Source: JACVRM01 sp963817375
GTDB taxonomy: Bacteria; Actinomycetota; Thermoleophilia; Gaiellales; Gaiellaceae
Reading direction: 5' to 3'
Length of the DNA stretch: 64,000 nucleotides
NCBI GenBank assembly: GCA_963817375.1
Contig: CAWFOB010000008.1
Location: forward strand, 62,001 to 126,000
Positions within the stretch are counted from its first letter, which is position 1. Each line of letters opens with the position of its first letter. The notes under the pieces were generated by a model. The model searched no databases and had not been told where the DNA came from. It worked only from the letters and a program-made list of their open reading frames with translations. Of the stretch, positions 27,489 through 35,847 are shown in pieces. The position numbers and the translations under genes were made by a program.

Positions 27489-27563
27489 TCGGGGCGCCCG
27501 GATTCGAACCGGGGACCTCTTGTCCCCCAGACAAGCGCGCTAACCAGGCTGCGCCACGCCCCG
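27489..27563 (-). tRNA. tRNA-Pro (anticodon GGG)
   Basis: A 75-base gene that folds as a cloverleaf. The seven-pair acceptor stem (5' CGGGGCG with CGCCCCG) starts with C1-G72, as in bacterial proline tRNAs. The anticodon loop CTGGGGG gives anticodon GGG. The T loop is TTCGAAT and the discriminator base is A; CCA is not encoded. A terminator follows at once. It is the only intact tRNA in the window and the source of R1-R5. The gap 27220-27586 contains only this gene and its terminator. Confidence 0.95.
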
Positions 27564-27586
27564 TGGCTGTTGCACCTTAGCGAGCG

Positions 27587-27967
27587 TCAGCGCACGACGA
27601 CGGTGAGCCGGAACCGCTTCCCGACGTTCTTGCTGCCCGACTGGATGTAGGCGAGCCGAAGCGTCGTCGTGCCCCGCGCGAGCCCGCGAAACGTCAGCGT
27701 CTGCGTGCCCCCGGCGCCCGGGAGCCGGGCGGTGCCGAAATAGGTCGACGCCACCGGTTTGAGCACCGACCGGCCGACGCCCACGATCTGCCAGCGGTAG
27801 CCAGTCGACGGGTTCGACGCCAGCTTGACCTGGAGCCGGTCGCCGCGAACGAGCGTGACTCTCGATCCACTCGCCTTCGCGCCCACGCGGACGGTCCTCG
27901 CCGACGCGGAGCCGGCCGAGACGGCGGCCAGCAGCGCGACGATGGCGAGCACAACTCCCTTGCGCAT
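27587..27967 (-). CDS. Secreted chagasin-family (I42) cysteine protease inhibitor-like protein
   Basis: A 126-residue protein with a signal peptide (MRKGVVLAIVALLAAVSAGS, cleavage after SASA). The mature part carries the I42 inhibitor signatures: SNPSTGYRWQIV (chagasin NPTTGY loop), GAGGTQTLTFRG (DE loop) and TTTLRLAYIQSG, where RPW is usual in true inhibitors. The missing RPW Trp makes inhibition of papain-like proteases uncertain. Start chosen at the ATG followed by a signal peptide, because an upstream ATG (27 residues earlier) would mask it. It lies 24 bases upstream of tRNA-Pro on the same strand. Confidence 0.75.
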   Translation of the reverse strand: MRKGVVLAIVALLAAVSAGSASARTVRVGAKASGSRVTLVRGDRLQVKLASNPSTGYRWQIVGVGRSVLKPVASTYFGTARLPGAGGTQTLTFRGLARGTTTLRLAYIQSGSKNVGKRFRLTVVVR

Positions 27968-28143
27968 GGTCGAATCGTGACACGCCGTCCGAGGGTTTGG
28001 ATCGGCGCGGCCCGGGGACCCCAGAAGTGTCCGGGAGGAGCTCAACACATCCCTCCCTCCTCACACAAAGGCGGCCAGACGAGGGCCGCCTTTGCGTTTC
28101 AGGATGCCGGCCGTCGCTGCCCGGCGCACGGTCGTCTCCGCAG

Positions 28144-28253
28144 GGGGCTGTCCGCAGTGCGTGGATAGGACAGCGTCCGGATTCAACGGAACAGTTTCCG
28201 AAGACCGAGACATCGCCCGAGCACGGGGGACAGCCCCCTTCGGGGACAGCCCC
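28144..28253. repeat. Palindromic GGGGACAGCCCC repeat, subfamily B
   Basis: A single unit bounded by GGGGCTGTCC and a GGGACAGCCCCC-TTC-GGGGACAGCCCC hairpin. The interior resembles the units at 60.3-60.8 kb (GACAGCG, CCGAAGACCGAGA, CATCGCCCG). The rest of the 474-base gap 27968-28441 shows no gene; a short GC hairpin lies near 28080. Confidence 0.8.
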
Positions 28254-28441
28254 AGGGGCGGGGCCGGCACCGTAAGCGCGATTACCGGGCCGGCCCCGCC
28301 GGGAGGAGCCGCGAGGGGCCCTTTGTTCGGGGAAGGACCCCTCGTCGGTCCGGCGAGGGCCTGCGGCACGCCCTCGCCGGCGCGGCCACCGTAGCTCCGA
28401 GGGGTGTGCGAGCGGCATCCCTCGTTCGAGGGAAAACGGCG

Positions 28442-28786
28442 CTACGCGGCCTGGCGGTGGACCCGCTCGCCCACCTGGCGAGCGAGCCGGACGAGCGCCG
28501 CGTGCAGCGGCATCTCATCAGCGGCCTCGATGAACTCGCCGCTCACCCAGCCGCTCTCCGTCGAGCACGCGTGGAGGGCGAGGCGCCCGCCGGCCGCGTC
28601 CGGGGCGAGCTCGACCTGCCACCGCGCGAAGCGGTCCCGGATCTCCTCCCACTGCACCCACTCGCGGGTGCCCCACCGCTCGCGCCGCGCGTGCTTGACG
28701 ACCCAGGCGGGAGCGTCGGTCCATTCCGGCGCACGCAACTCGTCGCGCGTCGGCGACCGCCGCAGCCACAGCCGCCAACGACTCAT
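28442..28786 (-). CDS. Hypothetical protein
   Basis: About 114 residues, Trp- and Arg-rich at the start (MSRWRLWLRRSPTRDELRAP), then DAPAWVVKHARRERWGTREW and RFARWQVELAPDAAGGRLAL. No membrane segment, signal or known motif is recognised. It is predicted to be a small soluble protein. The Met at codon ending 28786 is preferred over one ten residues upstream. It sits just downstream of the xre-like gene on the same strand and may be cotranscribed with proS. Function not recognised. Confidence 0.5.
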   Translation of the reverse strand: MSRWRLWLRRSPTRDELRAPEWTDAPAWVVKHARRERWGTREWVQWEEIRDRFARWQVELAPDAAGGRLALHACSTESGWVSGEFIEAADEMPLHAALVRLARQVGERVHRQAA

Positions 28787-28849
28787 GCCGGCCAAGGTAG
28801 TCGACCCCTCGGACACCGTCCGGCGCCGACTCCGCTCTTTGCGGAGTTT

Positions 28850-29146
28850 TTAGGCCAGCCGCTTGTAGAGCCGGTCGATCAGCTCCGGCATCGCCTCGAG
28901 CTTCTGCGTGATCTGGCGGAGCCGGTACTCACGGAAGTGCTCCGGCTCGACGCCGAGCGCGGCCGCGATCCGCTCGATGACGTCGTCCGCCGGCACCGGG
29001 CGGTTGCCGTGGACGATGTGGTTCAGGTAGCCCGCCGACAGGCCCGCAGCGTCCGCGAGCGAGCGATAGGTCACGCCCGTCTCGTTCATGAGCTTCTCGA
29101 GCGTCGGCCCGAACGGCTCGGAGCTGAACCGGCGGCGCCGCGCCAC
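28850..29146 (-). CDS. XRE-family helix-turn-helix protein
   Basis: A 98-residue protein with a Cro/C1-type HTH: TYRSLADAAGLSAGYLNHIV for helices 2-3, then RPVPADDVIERIAAALGVEP. The remaining C-terminal ~35 residues are helical (LRQITQKLEAMPELIDRLYK). Starts at GTG overlapping the last base of the proS stop (TAGTG), so its translation is probably coupled to proS. Targets unknown. A small regulator tied to proS is an unusual pairing. Confidence 0.82.
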   Translation of the reverse strand: MARRRRFSSEPFGPTLEKLMNETGVTYRSLADAAGLSAGYLNHIVHGNRPVPADDVIERIAAALGVEPEHFREYRLRQITQKLEAMPELIDRLYKRLA

Positions 29147-30795
29147 TAGACCGCGCCCCCCAGCTCGGCGATCGCCACGCGGCGCTCCTCCCCGCTCGCG
29201 CGATCACGCACGTCGACGGCGCCGTCGTCCAGCGTCTTCTTGCCGACCGTGATCCGCACGGGGATCCCGATCAGGTCGGCGTCCGCGAACTTCTCGCCCG
29301 CGCGCTGCTCGCGGTCGTCGACGAGCACGTCGCGACCGGCGTCGCTCAGGACCTGCGCCGCCTCGAGCGCGCGCTCCTCCAGTCCGGGGAGCGCGACGAT
29401 GTGCACGTCATAGGGAGCCACTGCTGCGGGCCAGATGATGCCGTTCTCGTCGTGCTTCTGCTCGACGAGGGCTGCCATCACCCGGCCGGGGCCGATGCCG
29501 TACGAGCCGCCGACCAGCGGCTTCTCCTGCCCGTCCTCGTCGAGGAACGTCGCTCCGAGCGGCTTGGAGTAACGGGTTCCGAACTTGAAGATGTGCCCGA
29601 CCTCGATCGCGGTCTCGAAGCGCAGGGCCCCGCCGCAGTCCGGGCAGCGGTCACCCTCGACCGGCCGGCGCAGGTCCGCGAAGCGCGCCTGGTAGTCGCG
29701 CCCCGCCTGAACGCCGCGCAGGTGGCGGCCCGTCTCGTTGGCGCCCGCCACGAACTGGCCCTCGCGCAACGTCAGGTCGGCGACGATCTCGCCGTCGAAG
29801 CCGACCGGGCCGATCGAGCCCGGGTCGGCGCCGAAGCCCTCCTGGATCTCCTCGGGCGTCGCGGGCCGCCAGTCCGACTCGAGCGCCGACGCGAGCTTCG
29901 CGTCCTCGAGCCGGTCGTCGCCGCGGATCAGCGCCAGCACCAGCGTTCCGTCCTGTCTCACAACCGGCATTGCCTTTGCTGTTGCCGCAGAATCGACATT
30001 CAGAAACGCGGCCACCTCGTCGATCGTTGCCACGCCTGGCGTGTCGACCGCCTCAGGCGCATCGAGCGGCGCCCCGAACTCGGGGTCGCGCGGCACCCCC
30101 TGGGCGATCTCCTGGTCGGCCGCGTAGTCGCCGTTCTCGCACGTCACGAGCACGTTCTCGCCGGAGCCCGACGGCGCGAGGAAGTCCATCGACTCCTTCC
30201 CGCCCATCATCCCCGACTCCGCCTGCACCTCCGAGTACTCGAGCCCGGTGCGCCGGAAGATGCGGTTGTACGCGTCCTCGTGCTTGCGGAAGCTGACGTC
30301 CAGGCCCTCCTCGTCGCGGTCGAACGAGTACGAGTCCTTCATGATGAACTCGCGGACACGCAGCAGGCCGCCGCGCGGACGCGCCTCATCGCGCTCCTTG
30401 ATCGAGAAGTGGTAGAGCATCTGCGGGAGCTGCCGGTAGCTCGAGATCTCGCGCGCGACCCAGGTGACGGTCTCCTCGTGCGTCAGCGGCAGCACGATGT
30501 CACGTCCATGGCGGTCCTGGAGCCGGAAGATCTCCGGGATATGGACACGGCCTGACTGCTCCCAGAGCTCCCAGGGCGTGAGCAGCGGCATCAGCATCTC
30601 CTGCGCGCCGATCGCGTCCATCTCCTCGCGAATGATTCCGACGACCTTCTCGTGCACGCGCCAGCCGAGCGGCAGGAACACCCACACGCCGGCGGTGAGC
30701 TGACGGATGAAGCCGCCGCGCACGAGCAGCTTGTGGCTGACCGCCTCCGCGTCGGCAGGGTCCTCGCGCAGGGTCGGCACGAACAGCTGGGACAT
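29146..30795 (-). CDS. proS: Prolyl-tRNA synthetase
   Basis: Bacterial-type ProRS, ~550 residues, charging tRNA-Pro with proline in the cytosol. Class II motifs: motif 1 region (GVWVFLPLGWRVHEKVVGII), motif 2 (KERDEARPRGGLLRVREF) and motif 3 (GGSYGIGPGRVMAALVEQ). Between motifs 2 and 3 lies a YbaK-like editing insertion (~residues 235-390, including LVLALIRGDDRLEDAKLAS), which removes mischarged Ala. The C-terminal anticodon-binding domain runs from APYDVHIVALPGLEE. The ATG before SQLFVPTLRE is chosen; another lies four codons upstream. ispG is 36 bases upstream on the same strand. Confidence 0.95.
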   Translation of the reverse strand: MSQLFVPTLREDPADAEAVSHKLLVRGGFIRQLTAGVWVFLPLGWRVHEKVVGIIREEMDAIGAQEMLMPLLTPWELWEQSGRVHIPEIFRLQDRHGRDIVLPLTHEETVTWVAREISSYRQLPQMLYHFSIKERDEARPRGGLLRVREFIMKDSYSFDRDEEGLDVSFRKHEDAYNRIFRRTGLEYSEVQAESGMMGGKESMDFLAPSGSGENVLVTCENGDYAADQEIAQGVPRDPEFGAPLDAPEAVDTPGVATIDEVAAFLNVDSAATAKAMPVVRQDGTLVLALIRGDDRLEDAKLASALESDWRPATPEEIQEGFGADPGSIGPVGFDGEIVADLTLREGQFVAGANETGRHLRGVQAGRDYQARFADLRRPVEGDRCPDCGGALRFETAIEVGHIFKFGTRYSKPLGATFLDEDGQEKPLVGGSYGIGPGRVMAALVEQKHDENGIIWPAAVAPYDVHIVALPGLEERALEAAQVLSDAGRDVLVDDREQRAGEKFADADLIGIPVRITVGKKTLDDGAVDVRDRASGEERRVAIAELGGAV

Positions 30796-30843
30796 CCGGG
30801 CGATCACGAGCCAGGAGGTTAGTGGACCCGGCGACCGGGCCGT

Positions 30844-31977
30844 TTACTCGACTGGAATCAACGAGGCCTCGGCCATCGCGAGCGCGGCCGGCTTGGCCAT
30901 CTTGAGCCGCTTGGGCCGCGGCATGCCCGCCTCGATCCAGGCGTCGATCTCGTGGAACAGCTCGTCGACGAGGGTGGGCGACTCGACCTTCTTCAGCACG
31001 CGCCCGTGCGCGTAGATGAAGCCGACGTCGCGGCCGCCCGCGATCCCGAAGTCGGCGTCGCCGGCCTCGCCCGGGCCGTTCACCGCGCAGCCCATGACGG
31101 CGACCTCGAACGGCTGCGGGTAGTCGCGGAGCCGGGCCTCGACCTCGACGGCCAGGTTCTCGACGCCGACGTTGTCGCGGCCGCAGGACGGGCAGGCGAT
31201 CATCACCGGGCCGCGCTCGCGCAGGCCGAGCGCCTTGAGGATCTCCCAGCAGACCTCGACCTCCTTGACCGGGTCGGCGGTGAGCGAGACCCGGAGCGTG
31301 TCGCCGATGCCGTCCGCGAGCAGGGCGCCGATGCCGACGGCGCTCTTGATCGAGCCTGCGAACGGCGTCCCCGCCTCGGTGACGCCGAGGTGCAGCGGGT
31401 ACGGAACCTTCGCGGCGAGCATCCGGTAGGCCCGGATCATCGTGGGCACGTGCGTCGCCTTGACCGAGATCTTGAAGTCGCGGTAGTCGAGGCGCTCGAG
31501 CAGCTCCACCTCCTCGAGGGCGGCGGCGACGAGCGCCTCCGCCTGGTCGCGGCGCGCCAGATCGTCGAGGTGGCGCGGGAGCGAGCCGGAGTTGGCGCCG
31601 ATGCGCATCGGGATGCCGGCGCGCTTGGCCGCCTCGACGACCTGCACGACCTTGTCCGGGCCGCCGATGTTGCCGGGGTTGATCCGCACCGCCGCGACGC
31701 CGGCGTCGATCGCCTTCAGGGCGAGGCTCGCGTTGAAGTGGATGTCGGCGATCACCGGGAGCGGCGAGAGCCGGACGATGCGGCGGAGCGCCTCGGCGTC
31801 CTCCGTCTTCGGGACGGCGCAGCGCACGAGCTCGCAGCCCGCGGACGCGAGCGCGGCGATCTGCGCGACGGTCGCCTCGACGTCGCGTGTCGGCGTCAGC
31901 GTCATCGACTGCACGACGACCGGCGCGCCGCCGCCGACGGGCACGCCGCCGACCCTGATGCCGAGCTCGCTGGCCAT
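30844..31977 (-). CDS. ispG: 4-hydroxy-3-methylbut-2-enyl diphosphate synthase
   Basis: IspG (GcpE), 377 residues, converts MEcPP to HMBPP in the MEP isoprenoid pathway using a [4Fe-4S] cluster. TIM-barrel start VVVQSMTLTPTRDVEATVAQ. The cluster ligands are visible in ACPSCGRDNVGVEN and MGCAVNGPGE (three Cys plus the Glu). Length matches the short bacterial form. The ATG overlaps the rseP stop by one base (TAATG). With dxr, cdsA and uppS upstream it forms a lipid-precursor operon. Confidence 0.96.
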   Translation of the reverse strand: MASELGIRVGGVPVGGGAPVVVQSMTLTPTRDVEATVAQIAALASAGCELVRCAVPKTEDAEALRRIVRLSPLPVIADIHFNASLALKAIDAGVAAVRINPGNIGGPDKVVQVVEAAKRAGIPMRIGANSGSLPRHLDDLARRDQAEALVAAALEEVELLERLDYRDFKISVKATHVPTMIRAYRMLAAKVPYPLHLGVTEAGTPFAGSIKSAVGIGALLADGIGDTLRVSLTADPVKEVEVCWEILKALGLRERGPVMIACPSCGRDNVGVENLAVEVEARLRDYPQPFEVAVMGCAVNGPGEAGDADFGIAGGRDVGFIYAHGRVLKKVESPTLVDELFHEIDAWIEAGMPRPKRLKMAKPAALAMAEASLIPVE

Positions 31978-33191
31978 TACGAGCCTAGTCTGCCGATGTC
32001 GTTCGAGAGCCCGATGAAGAAGAGCAGCAGGACGAGCGCGAGGCCCACGGCGGACACCCGCTCGTAGGCGCGCCGGCCGACCGCGCGGCCGCGGACGCCC
32101 TCGATGATCGAGAACAGGATGTGGCCGCCGTCGAGCGGCAGCAGCGGCAGCAGGTTCAGCAGCGCCAGCGACAGGCTGAGCAGGCCGAGCACCCACAGGT
32201 AGCTCTCGGTGCCCTGGTCGATCGCCGCTGACGAGCCCCGGACGATGCCGACCGGGCTCGAGATGTCCTTGCGCCCGCTGCCGTGAACGAGTCGCGACAG
32301 CGACAGGCCGATCTCCTTGGTCACGAGGCCGGTGAGGCGCACGGATTGCCACGCGGCGCCGGGGAAGGTCAGGTTCTTGCGGTCGAGCATGAAGCCGAAC
32401 CGGTAGACGCCGTCCGTGTCCTTCTTCGCGCGGATCGGGCCGAGCTCGATCAGCTTCCTCCCGCGCTCGACGATCACCGGGACCGGCTTCCCCTTCGTGT
32501 CGTTGATCGCCTTCGCGATCGTGTCGGGCCTGACCGGCAGGTTGTTCACCGCCATCACCCGGTCGCCGGCCACCAGCCCGGCGGCGACCGCCGGGTAGCC
32601 CGAGCGCACGGAGGCGACCCGCGACGTGGCTGCGCCGCCGGTCATCACGAACAGGGCCGTGAAGAGGACGAGGGCGAGCAGGATGTTGGCGCCCGGGCCG
32701 GCGGCGATGGCGACGATCCGCTTCCAGATCGCCTGGCGCCAGTAGGCGTCCGGGGCGAGCGCGTCGCCGATGTCGCGGAGCCCGCGGTCGGCGGCGCGGA
32801 GCGCCTGCGGCGACAGCTCGGCCCGCTGCACTGCGTGCTCCAGCACCTCGAGCTCGTGCTGCGCGGCGATCAGGTCGTTGTCGACGAGCGCCCGGCGCAG
32901 CCGCTCGAGCGGCACCGTGAGCTCCGGGCGCTCGTGGCGGGCCGGCCCGAAGTGCATGTCGACGTCCTGCGCCGCCGGACGGTGCATGCCCGGGATGCGC
33001 ACGTAGCCGCCGAGCGGGATCGCGCCGATCCCGTACTCGACCCCGTTCCGCTTCCGCTTGACGATTGCGGGCGGGAACCCGATGTAGAACTTCCGCGGCC
33101 TCATGCCGACCGCGATGGCGGCGAAGAAGTGGCCCGCCTCGTGCACGAGCACGAGGAGCGCGAGGCCGAGGATGGCGATGGCGACGTTCAC
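31977..33191 (-). CDS. rseP: Site-2 intramembrane metalloprotease RseP
   Basis: 404-residue RIP-type zinc protease of the inner membrane, cleaving membrane-anchored regulators. The active-site motif LLVLVHEAGHFFAA (HExxH) is in the first helix, and the third ligand motif LNLLPLLPLDGGH is near the C-terminus. One PDZ domain lies in the middle (AVAAGLVAGDRVMAVNNLPV). Between GGYVRIPGM and the second helix sits an extra ~60-residue helical insertion (DLIAAQHELEVLEHAVQRAE). Starts at GTG overlapping the dxr stop (GTGA at 33188-33191). Confidence 0.92.
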   Translation of the reverse strand: MNVAIAILGLALLVLVHEAGHFFAAIAVGMRPRKFYIGFPPAIVKRKRNGVEYGIGAIPLGGYVRIPGMHRPAAQDVDMHFGPARHERPELTVPLERLRRALVDNDLIAAQHELEVLEHAVQRAELSPQALRAADRGLRDIGDALAPDAYWRQAIWKRIVAIAAGPGANILLALVLFTALFVMTGGAATSRVASVRSGYPAVAAGLVAGDRVMAVNNLPVRPDTIAKAINDTKGKPVPVIVERGRKLIELGPIRAKKDTDGVYRFGFMLDRKNLTFPGAAWQSVRLTGLVTKEIGLSLSRLVHGSGRKDISSPVGIVRGSSAAIDQGTESYLWVLGLLSLSLALLNLLPLLPLDGGHILFSIIEGVRGRAVGRRAYERVSAVGLALVLLLFFIGLSNDIGRLGS

Positions 33192-34261
33192 GACACCACG
33201 AGCTCCTGCTCGGCGAGCGACCGTGCCCTGGCATCGGCCTCGAGCAGGTCGTCGAGGTCGCGGGCCGGCTCGTCGTCCCACGCGGCCAGCGTCTCCTGCA
33301 CGACGGCGGCAATGCCGAGGAACGGCAGCCGCCCGGCGAGGAACGCCTCGACGGCGACCTCGTTCGCCGCGTTGTACGCGCACGGCGCGGTGCCACCTCG
33401 CTCACCCGCGGCCCGCGCGAGCTCGAGCAGCGGGAACGTCTCGTGGTCGGGCTCCTCGAACACGAGCGGCGTGCGGGTCAGGTCGAGCGGCGGGACGGGT
33501 GTGGCTGCACGCTCCGGATACGTCAGCGCGTACGAGATCGGCACACGCATGTCCGGGTAGCCGAGGTGCGCGAGCGCCGCGCCGTCGCGGAAGCGAACGA
33601 GGGCGTGCACCGTGGAGGTCGGGTGGATGACCACCTGCACGCGATCGTAGGGCAGCCCGAACAGGTAGTGCGCCTCGATCACCTCGAGACCTTTATTCGC
33701 GAGCGTGGCCGAATCGGTTGTGATCTTCGGGCCCATGCTCCAGGTCGGGTGTGCGAGCGCATCGTCGGGCGTGACATCCGCGAGCTCGTCGCGCGTGCGG
33801 CCGCGGAACGGGCCGCCGGACGCGGTCAGCACCAGCGAGTCGACGGTTTCGGGCGCGCGGCCCTCGAGGCACTGGAAGACGGCCGAGTGCTCGCTGTCCA
33901 CCGGGAGCAGGCGGCCGCCGCCGCTCCGGTGCGCCGCGGTCGCCAGGTCGCCGGCGGCGACGAGACTCTCCTTGTTGGCAAGTGCCAGATCGATTCCATG
34001 CTCGAGCGCCCAGAGCGTGGCGTGGATGCCGGCGAAGCCGACGACGGCGTTCAAGACGACGTCTGGCTGGGCAGCCTCGAGCAGCTCGGTGAGGTCGCCG
34101 CCCGTCTGGTGGTGCTCGATGCCGCGGGCCTCCGCGAGCGGGCGCACGTCGGTCGAGCCGGCGGCAACGGCGCAGAGTTGGAGGTCAGGGTGCGCGTCGG
34201 TGATCTCGAGCGCCTGGCGCCCGATCGACCCCGTCGCGCCGAGGAGCGCGATTCGCTTCAT
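33188..34261 (-). CDS. dxr: 1-deoxy-D-xylulose 5-phosphate reductoisomerase
   Basis: Dxr, 357 residues, makes MEP from DXP with NADPH, the committed MEP-pathway step. NADPH loop KRIALLGATGSIGRQALEI; metal and substrate residues in LLPVDSEHSAVFQCLEG; substrate loop TASGGPFRGR; WSMGPKITTDSATLANKGLE; YDRVQVVIHPTSTVHALVRF. The ATG at 34261 opens directly with the Rossmann strand; an upstream ATG would add 19 non-homologous residues. The stop overlaps the rseP start. cdsA is 79 bases upstream. Confidence 0.95.
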   Translation of the reverse strand: MKRIALLGATGSIGRQALEITDAHPDLQLCAVAAGSTDVRPLAEARGIEHHQTGGDLTELLEAAQPDVVLNAVVGFAGIHATLWALEHGIDLALANKESLVAAGDLATAAHRSGGGRLLPVDSEHSAVFQCLEGRAPETVDSLVLTASGGPFRGRTRDELADVTPDDALAHPTWSMGPKITTDSATLANKGLEVIEAHYLFGLPYDRVQVVIHPTSTVHALVRFRDGAALAHLGYPDMRVPISYALTYPERAATPVPPLDLTRTPLVFEEPDHETFPLLELARAAGERGGTAPCAYNAANEVAVEAFLAGRLPFLGIAAVVQETLAAWDDEPARDLDDLLEADARARSLAEQELVVS

Positions 34262-34339
34262 CTGGTGCGGTGAAGTGTAGGTCGGATAGGGGTCGTTCGC
34301 GTCGCCAGTCAGGAGCAAAACTGCATTTTGCTTCGGACG

Positions 34340-35137
34340 TCAGCCAGCGCCAAACGCCACGATCACGTAGTAGGCGACCGCGCCGGAGAAGAGCAGCGCA
34401 TCGACGCGGTCGAGCATCCCACCGTGCCCGGCCAGCAGCCGGCCGCTGTCCTTGACGCCGACGTCGCGCTTCAGCGAGGACTCGAACAGGTCGCCGAGCA
34501 CCGACGAGACCGCCAGCGCGCCGCCGAGGACGAACGAGCGATAGCCGTCCACGAAGCCGGTCTTGTACAGCGCGACCCACGTCACGAAGACGCACACCGC
34601 GCTGCCGATCACGAAGCCCTCCCACGTCTTCCCGGGCGAGACGGTCGGCGCCATGCGGTGCCGTCCGAACAGCCGCCCGCCGAGGTACGCGGCCGAGTCG
34701 CCCGCGAACACGGCGAGCAGGACGGTGAACGTCGCAAGCTCGCCGTGCACGGGCAGTTCGCGGATCAGCAGGAGGTAGCCGAGCCCGAGGCCGATCCAGA
34801 GCGCGCCCAGCGCCGTGACGGCGATCGCCACAGTCGCGGAGGTCCGCCCCGGCGCGAACCCGCGCAGCAGGAAGGCGACCGGGATCACGGCGAGGAAGCC
34901 GCCGACCATCCAGGTGACGCCGCTCGCCTCCGCGCCCCACAGCGCGAGCAGGCCGCCCACGAAGCCCGCGATCGCGACCGGGTGCAGCGAGCGCGTCAGC
35001 CGGAACAGCTCGTCGAGGGCGAGCACGGCGGCGACGGCGGCGAGCCCGAAGAGCCACCAGCCACCGAGATGGACGAGGCCGAGCACGACCGGCAGTCCGA
35101 CGACGACGACGGCGAGCCGCGAGACGAAGCTGCTCAC
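34340..35137 (-). CDS. cdsA: Phosphatidate cytidylyltransferase
   Basis: CdsA, 265 residues, integral membrane enzyme making CDP-diacylglycerol. Six to eight hydrophobic helices are visible (VVVVGLPVVLGLVHLGGWWL, VAIAVTALGALWIGLGLGYL and others). The family signature near the C-terminus reads KDSGRLLAGHGGMLDRVDAL. Starts at GTG overlapping the uppS stop (GTGA). Its position between uppS and dxr is the usual bacterial order. Confidence 0.93.
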   Translation of the reverse strand: MSSFVSRLAVVVVGLPVVLGLVHLGGWWLFGLAAVAAVLALDELFRLTRSLHPVAIAGFVGGLLALWGAEASGVTWMVGGFLAVIPVAFLLRGFAPGRTSATVAIAVTALGALWIGLGLGYLLLIRELPVHGELATFTVLLAVFAGDSAAYLGGRLFGRHRMAPTVSPGKTWEGFVIGSAVCVFVTWVALYKTGFVDGYRSFVLGGALAVSSVLGDLFESSLKRDVGVKDSGRLLAGHGGMLDRVDALLFSGAVAYYVIVAFGAG

Positions 35138-35832
35138 CGGCCTCCGAACCTCCGGCCGCGCGCGCCGAACGCCTCGATCGCGTCCTCGAGGTCGCGCCGG
35201 TCGAAGTCCGGCCACAGCCGCTCCGTGAAATACAGCTCGGCGTAGGCGATCTGCCAGAGCAGGAAGTTCGAGATGCGCAGCTCGCCGGACGTGCGGATCA
35301 GGATGTCCGGGTCGGGCATGTCGGGCGCGTCGAGCGCCGCCGCGAACCGCGCCTCGTCGACCTCGTCCGCCTCCACCCCGCTCGCGACGAGCGCGCGCGC
35401 CGCGTCGACGATCTCGGCCCGGCCGCCGTAGTCGAACGCGATCCAGAGCAGCAGCGTGTCGTTGGCCGCCGTCGCCTGCTCGAGCTCCTCCATGCGGGCG
35501 CGCAGCTCCGCCGGCGCACGGTCGCGCCGGCCGATGAACCGCGTGCGCACGCCCTGCGCGGTCAGATCGGGCAGCTCGCGGATGATCGTCTCCTCGAAGA
35601 TCTCCATGAGGTCGCTGACCTCCTCGCTCGAGCGCGCCCAGTTCTCGGTCGAGAACGCGTACACGGCGAGCGAGCGGATGCCGAGGTCGATCGACGCCTC
35701 GACGGTCCGGCGGAGCGCCTTCGTGCCGGCCTGGTGGCCGTCGGCGACGGGGAGCCCGCGGCGTGTGGCCCACCTCCCGTTGCCGTCCATGATGATCGCG
35801 ACGGCGTTGGGGGACTCGGCGGGCGCATTCAT
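35134..35832 (-). CDS. uppS: Undecaprenyl (polyprenyl) diphosphate synthase
   Basis: cis-Prenyltransferase, 232 residues, making the polyprenyl carrier for peptidoglycan. Active-site Asp in IIMDGNGRWATRRGLPVADG; FSTENWARSSEEVSDLM; substrate-binding region DILIRTSGELRISNFLLWQI; and YFTERLWPDFDRRDLEDAI. First gene of the uppS-cdsA-dxr-rseP-ispG group. A 780-base repeat array lies directly upstream, 16 bases from the ATG, so its promoter must be in or beyond the repeats. Confidence 0.95.
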   Translation of the reverse strand: MNAPAESPNAVAIIMDGNGRWATRRGLPVADGHQAGTKALRRTVEASIDLGIRSLAVYAFSTENWARSSEEVSDLMEIFEETIIRELPDLTAQGVRTRFIGRRDRAPAELRARMEELEQATAANDTLLLWIAFDYGGRAEIVDAARALVASGVEADEVDEARFAAALDAPDMPDPDILIRTSGELRISNFLLWQIAYAELYFTERLWPDFDRRDLEDAIEAFGARGRRFGGR

Positions 35833-35847
35833 CGCGCGCCGATCCTA

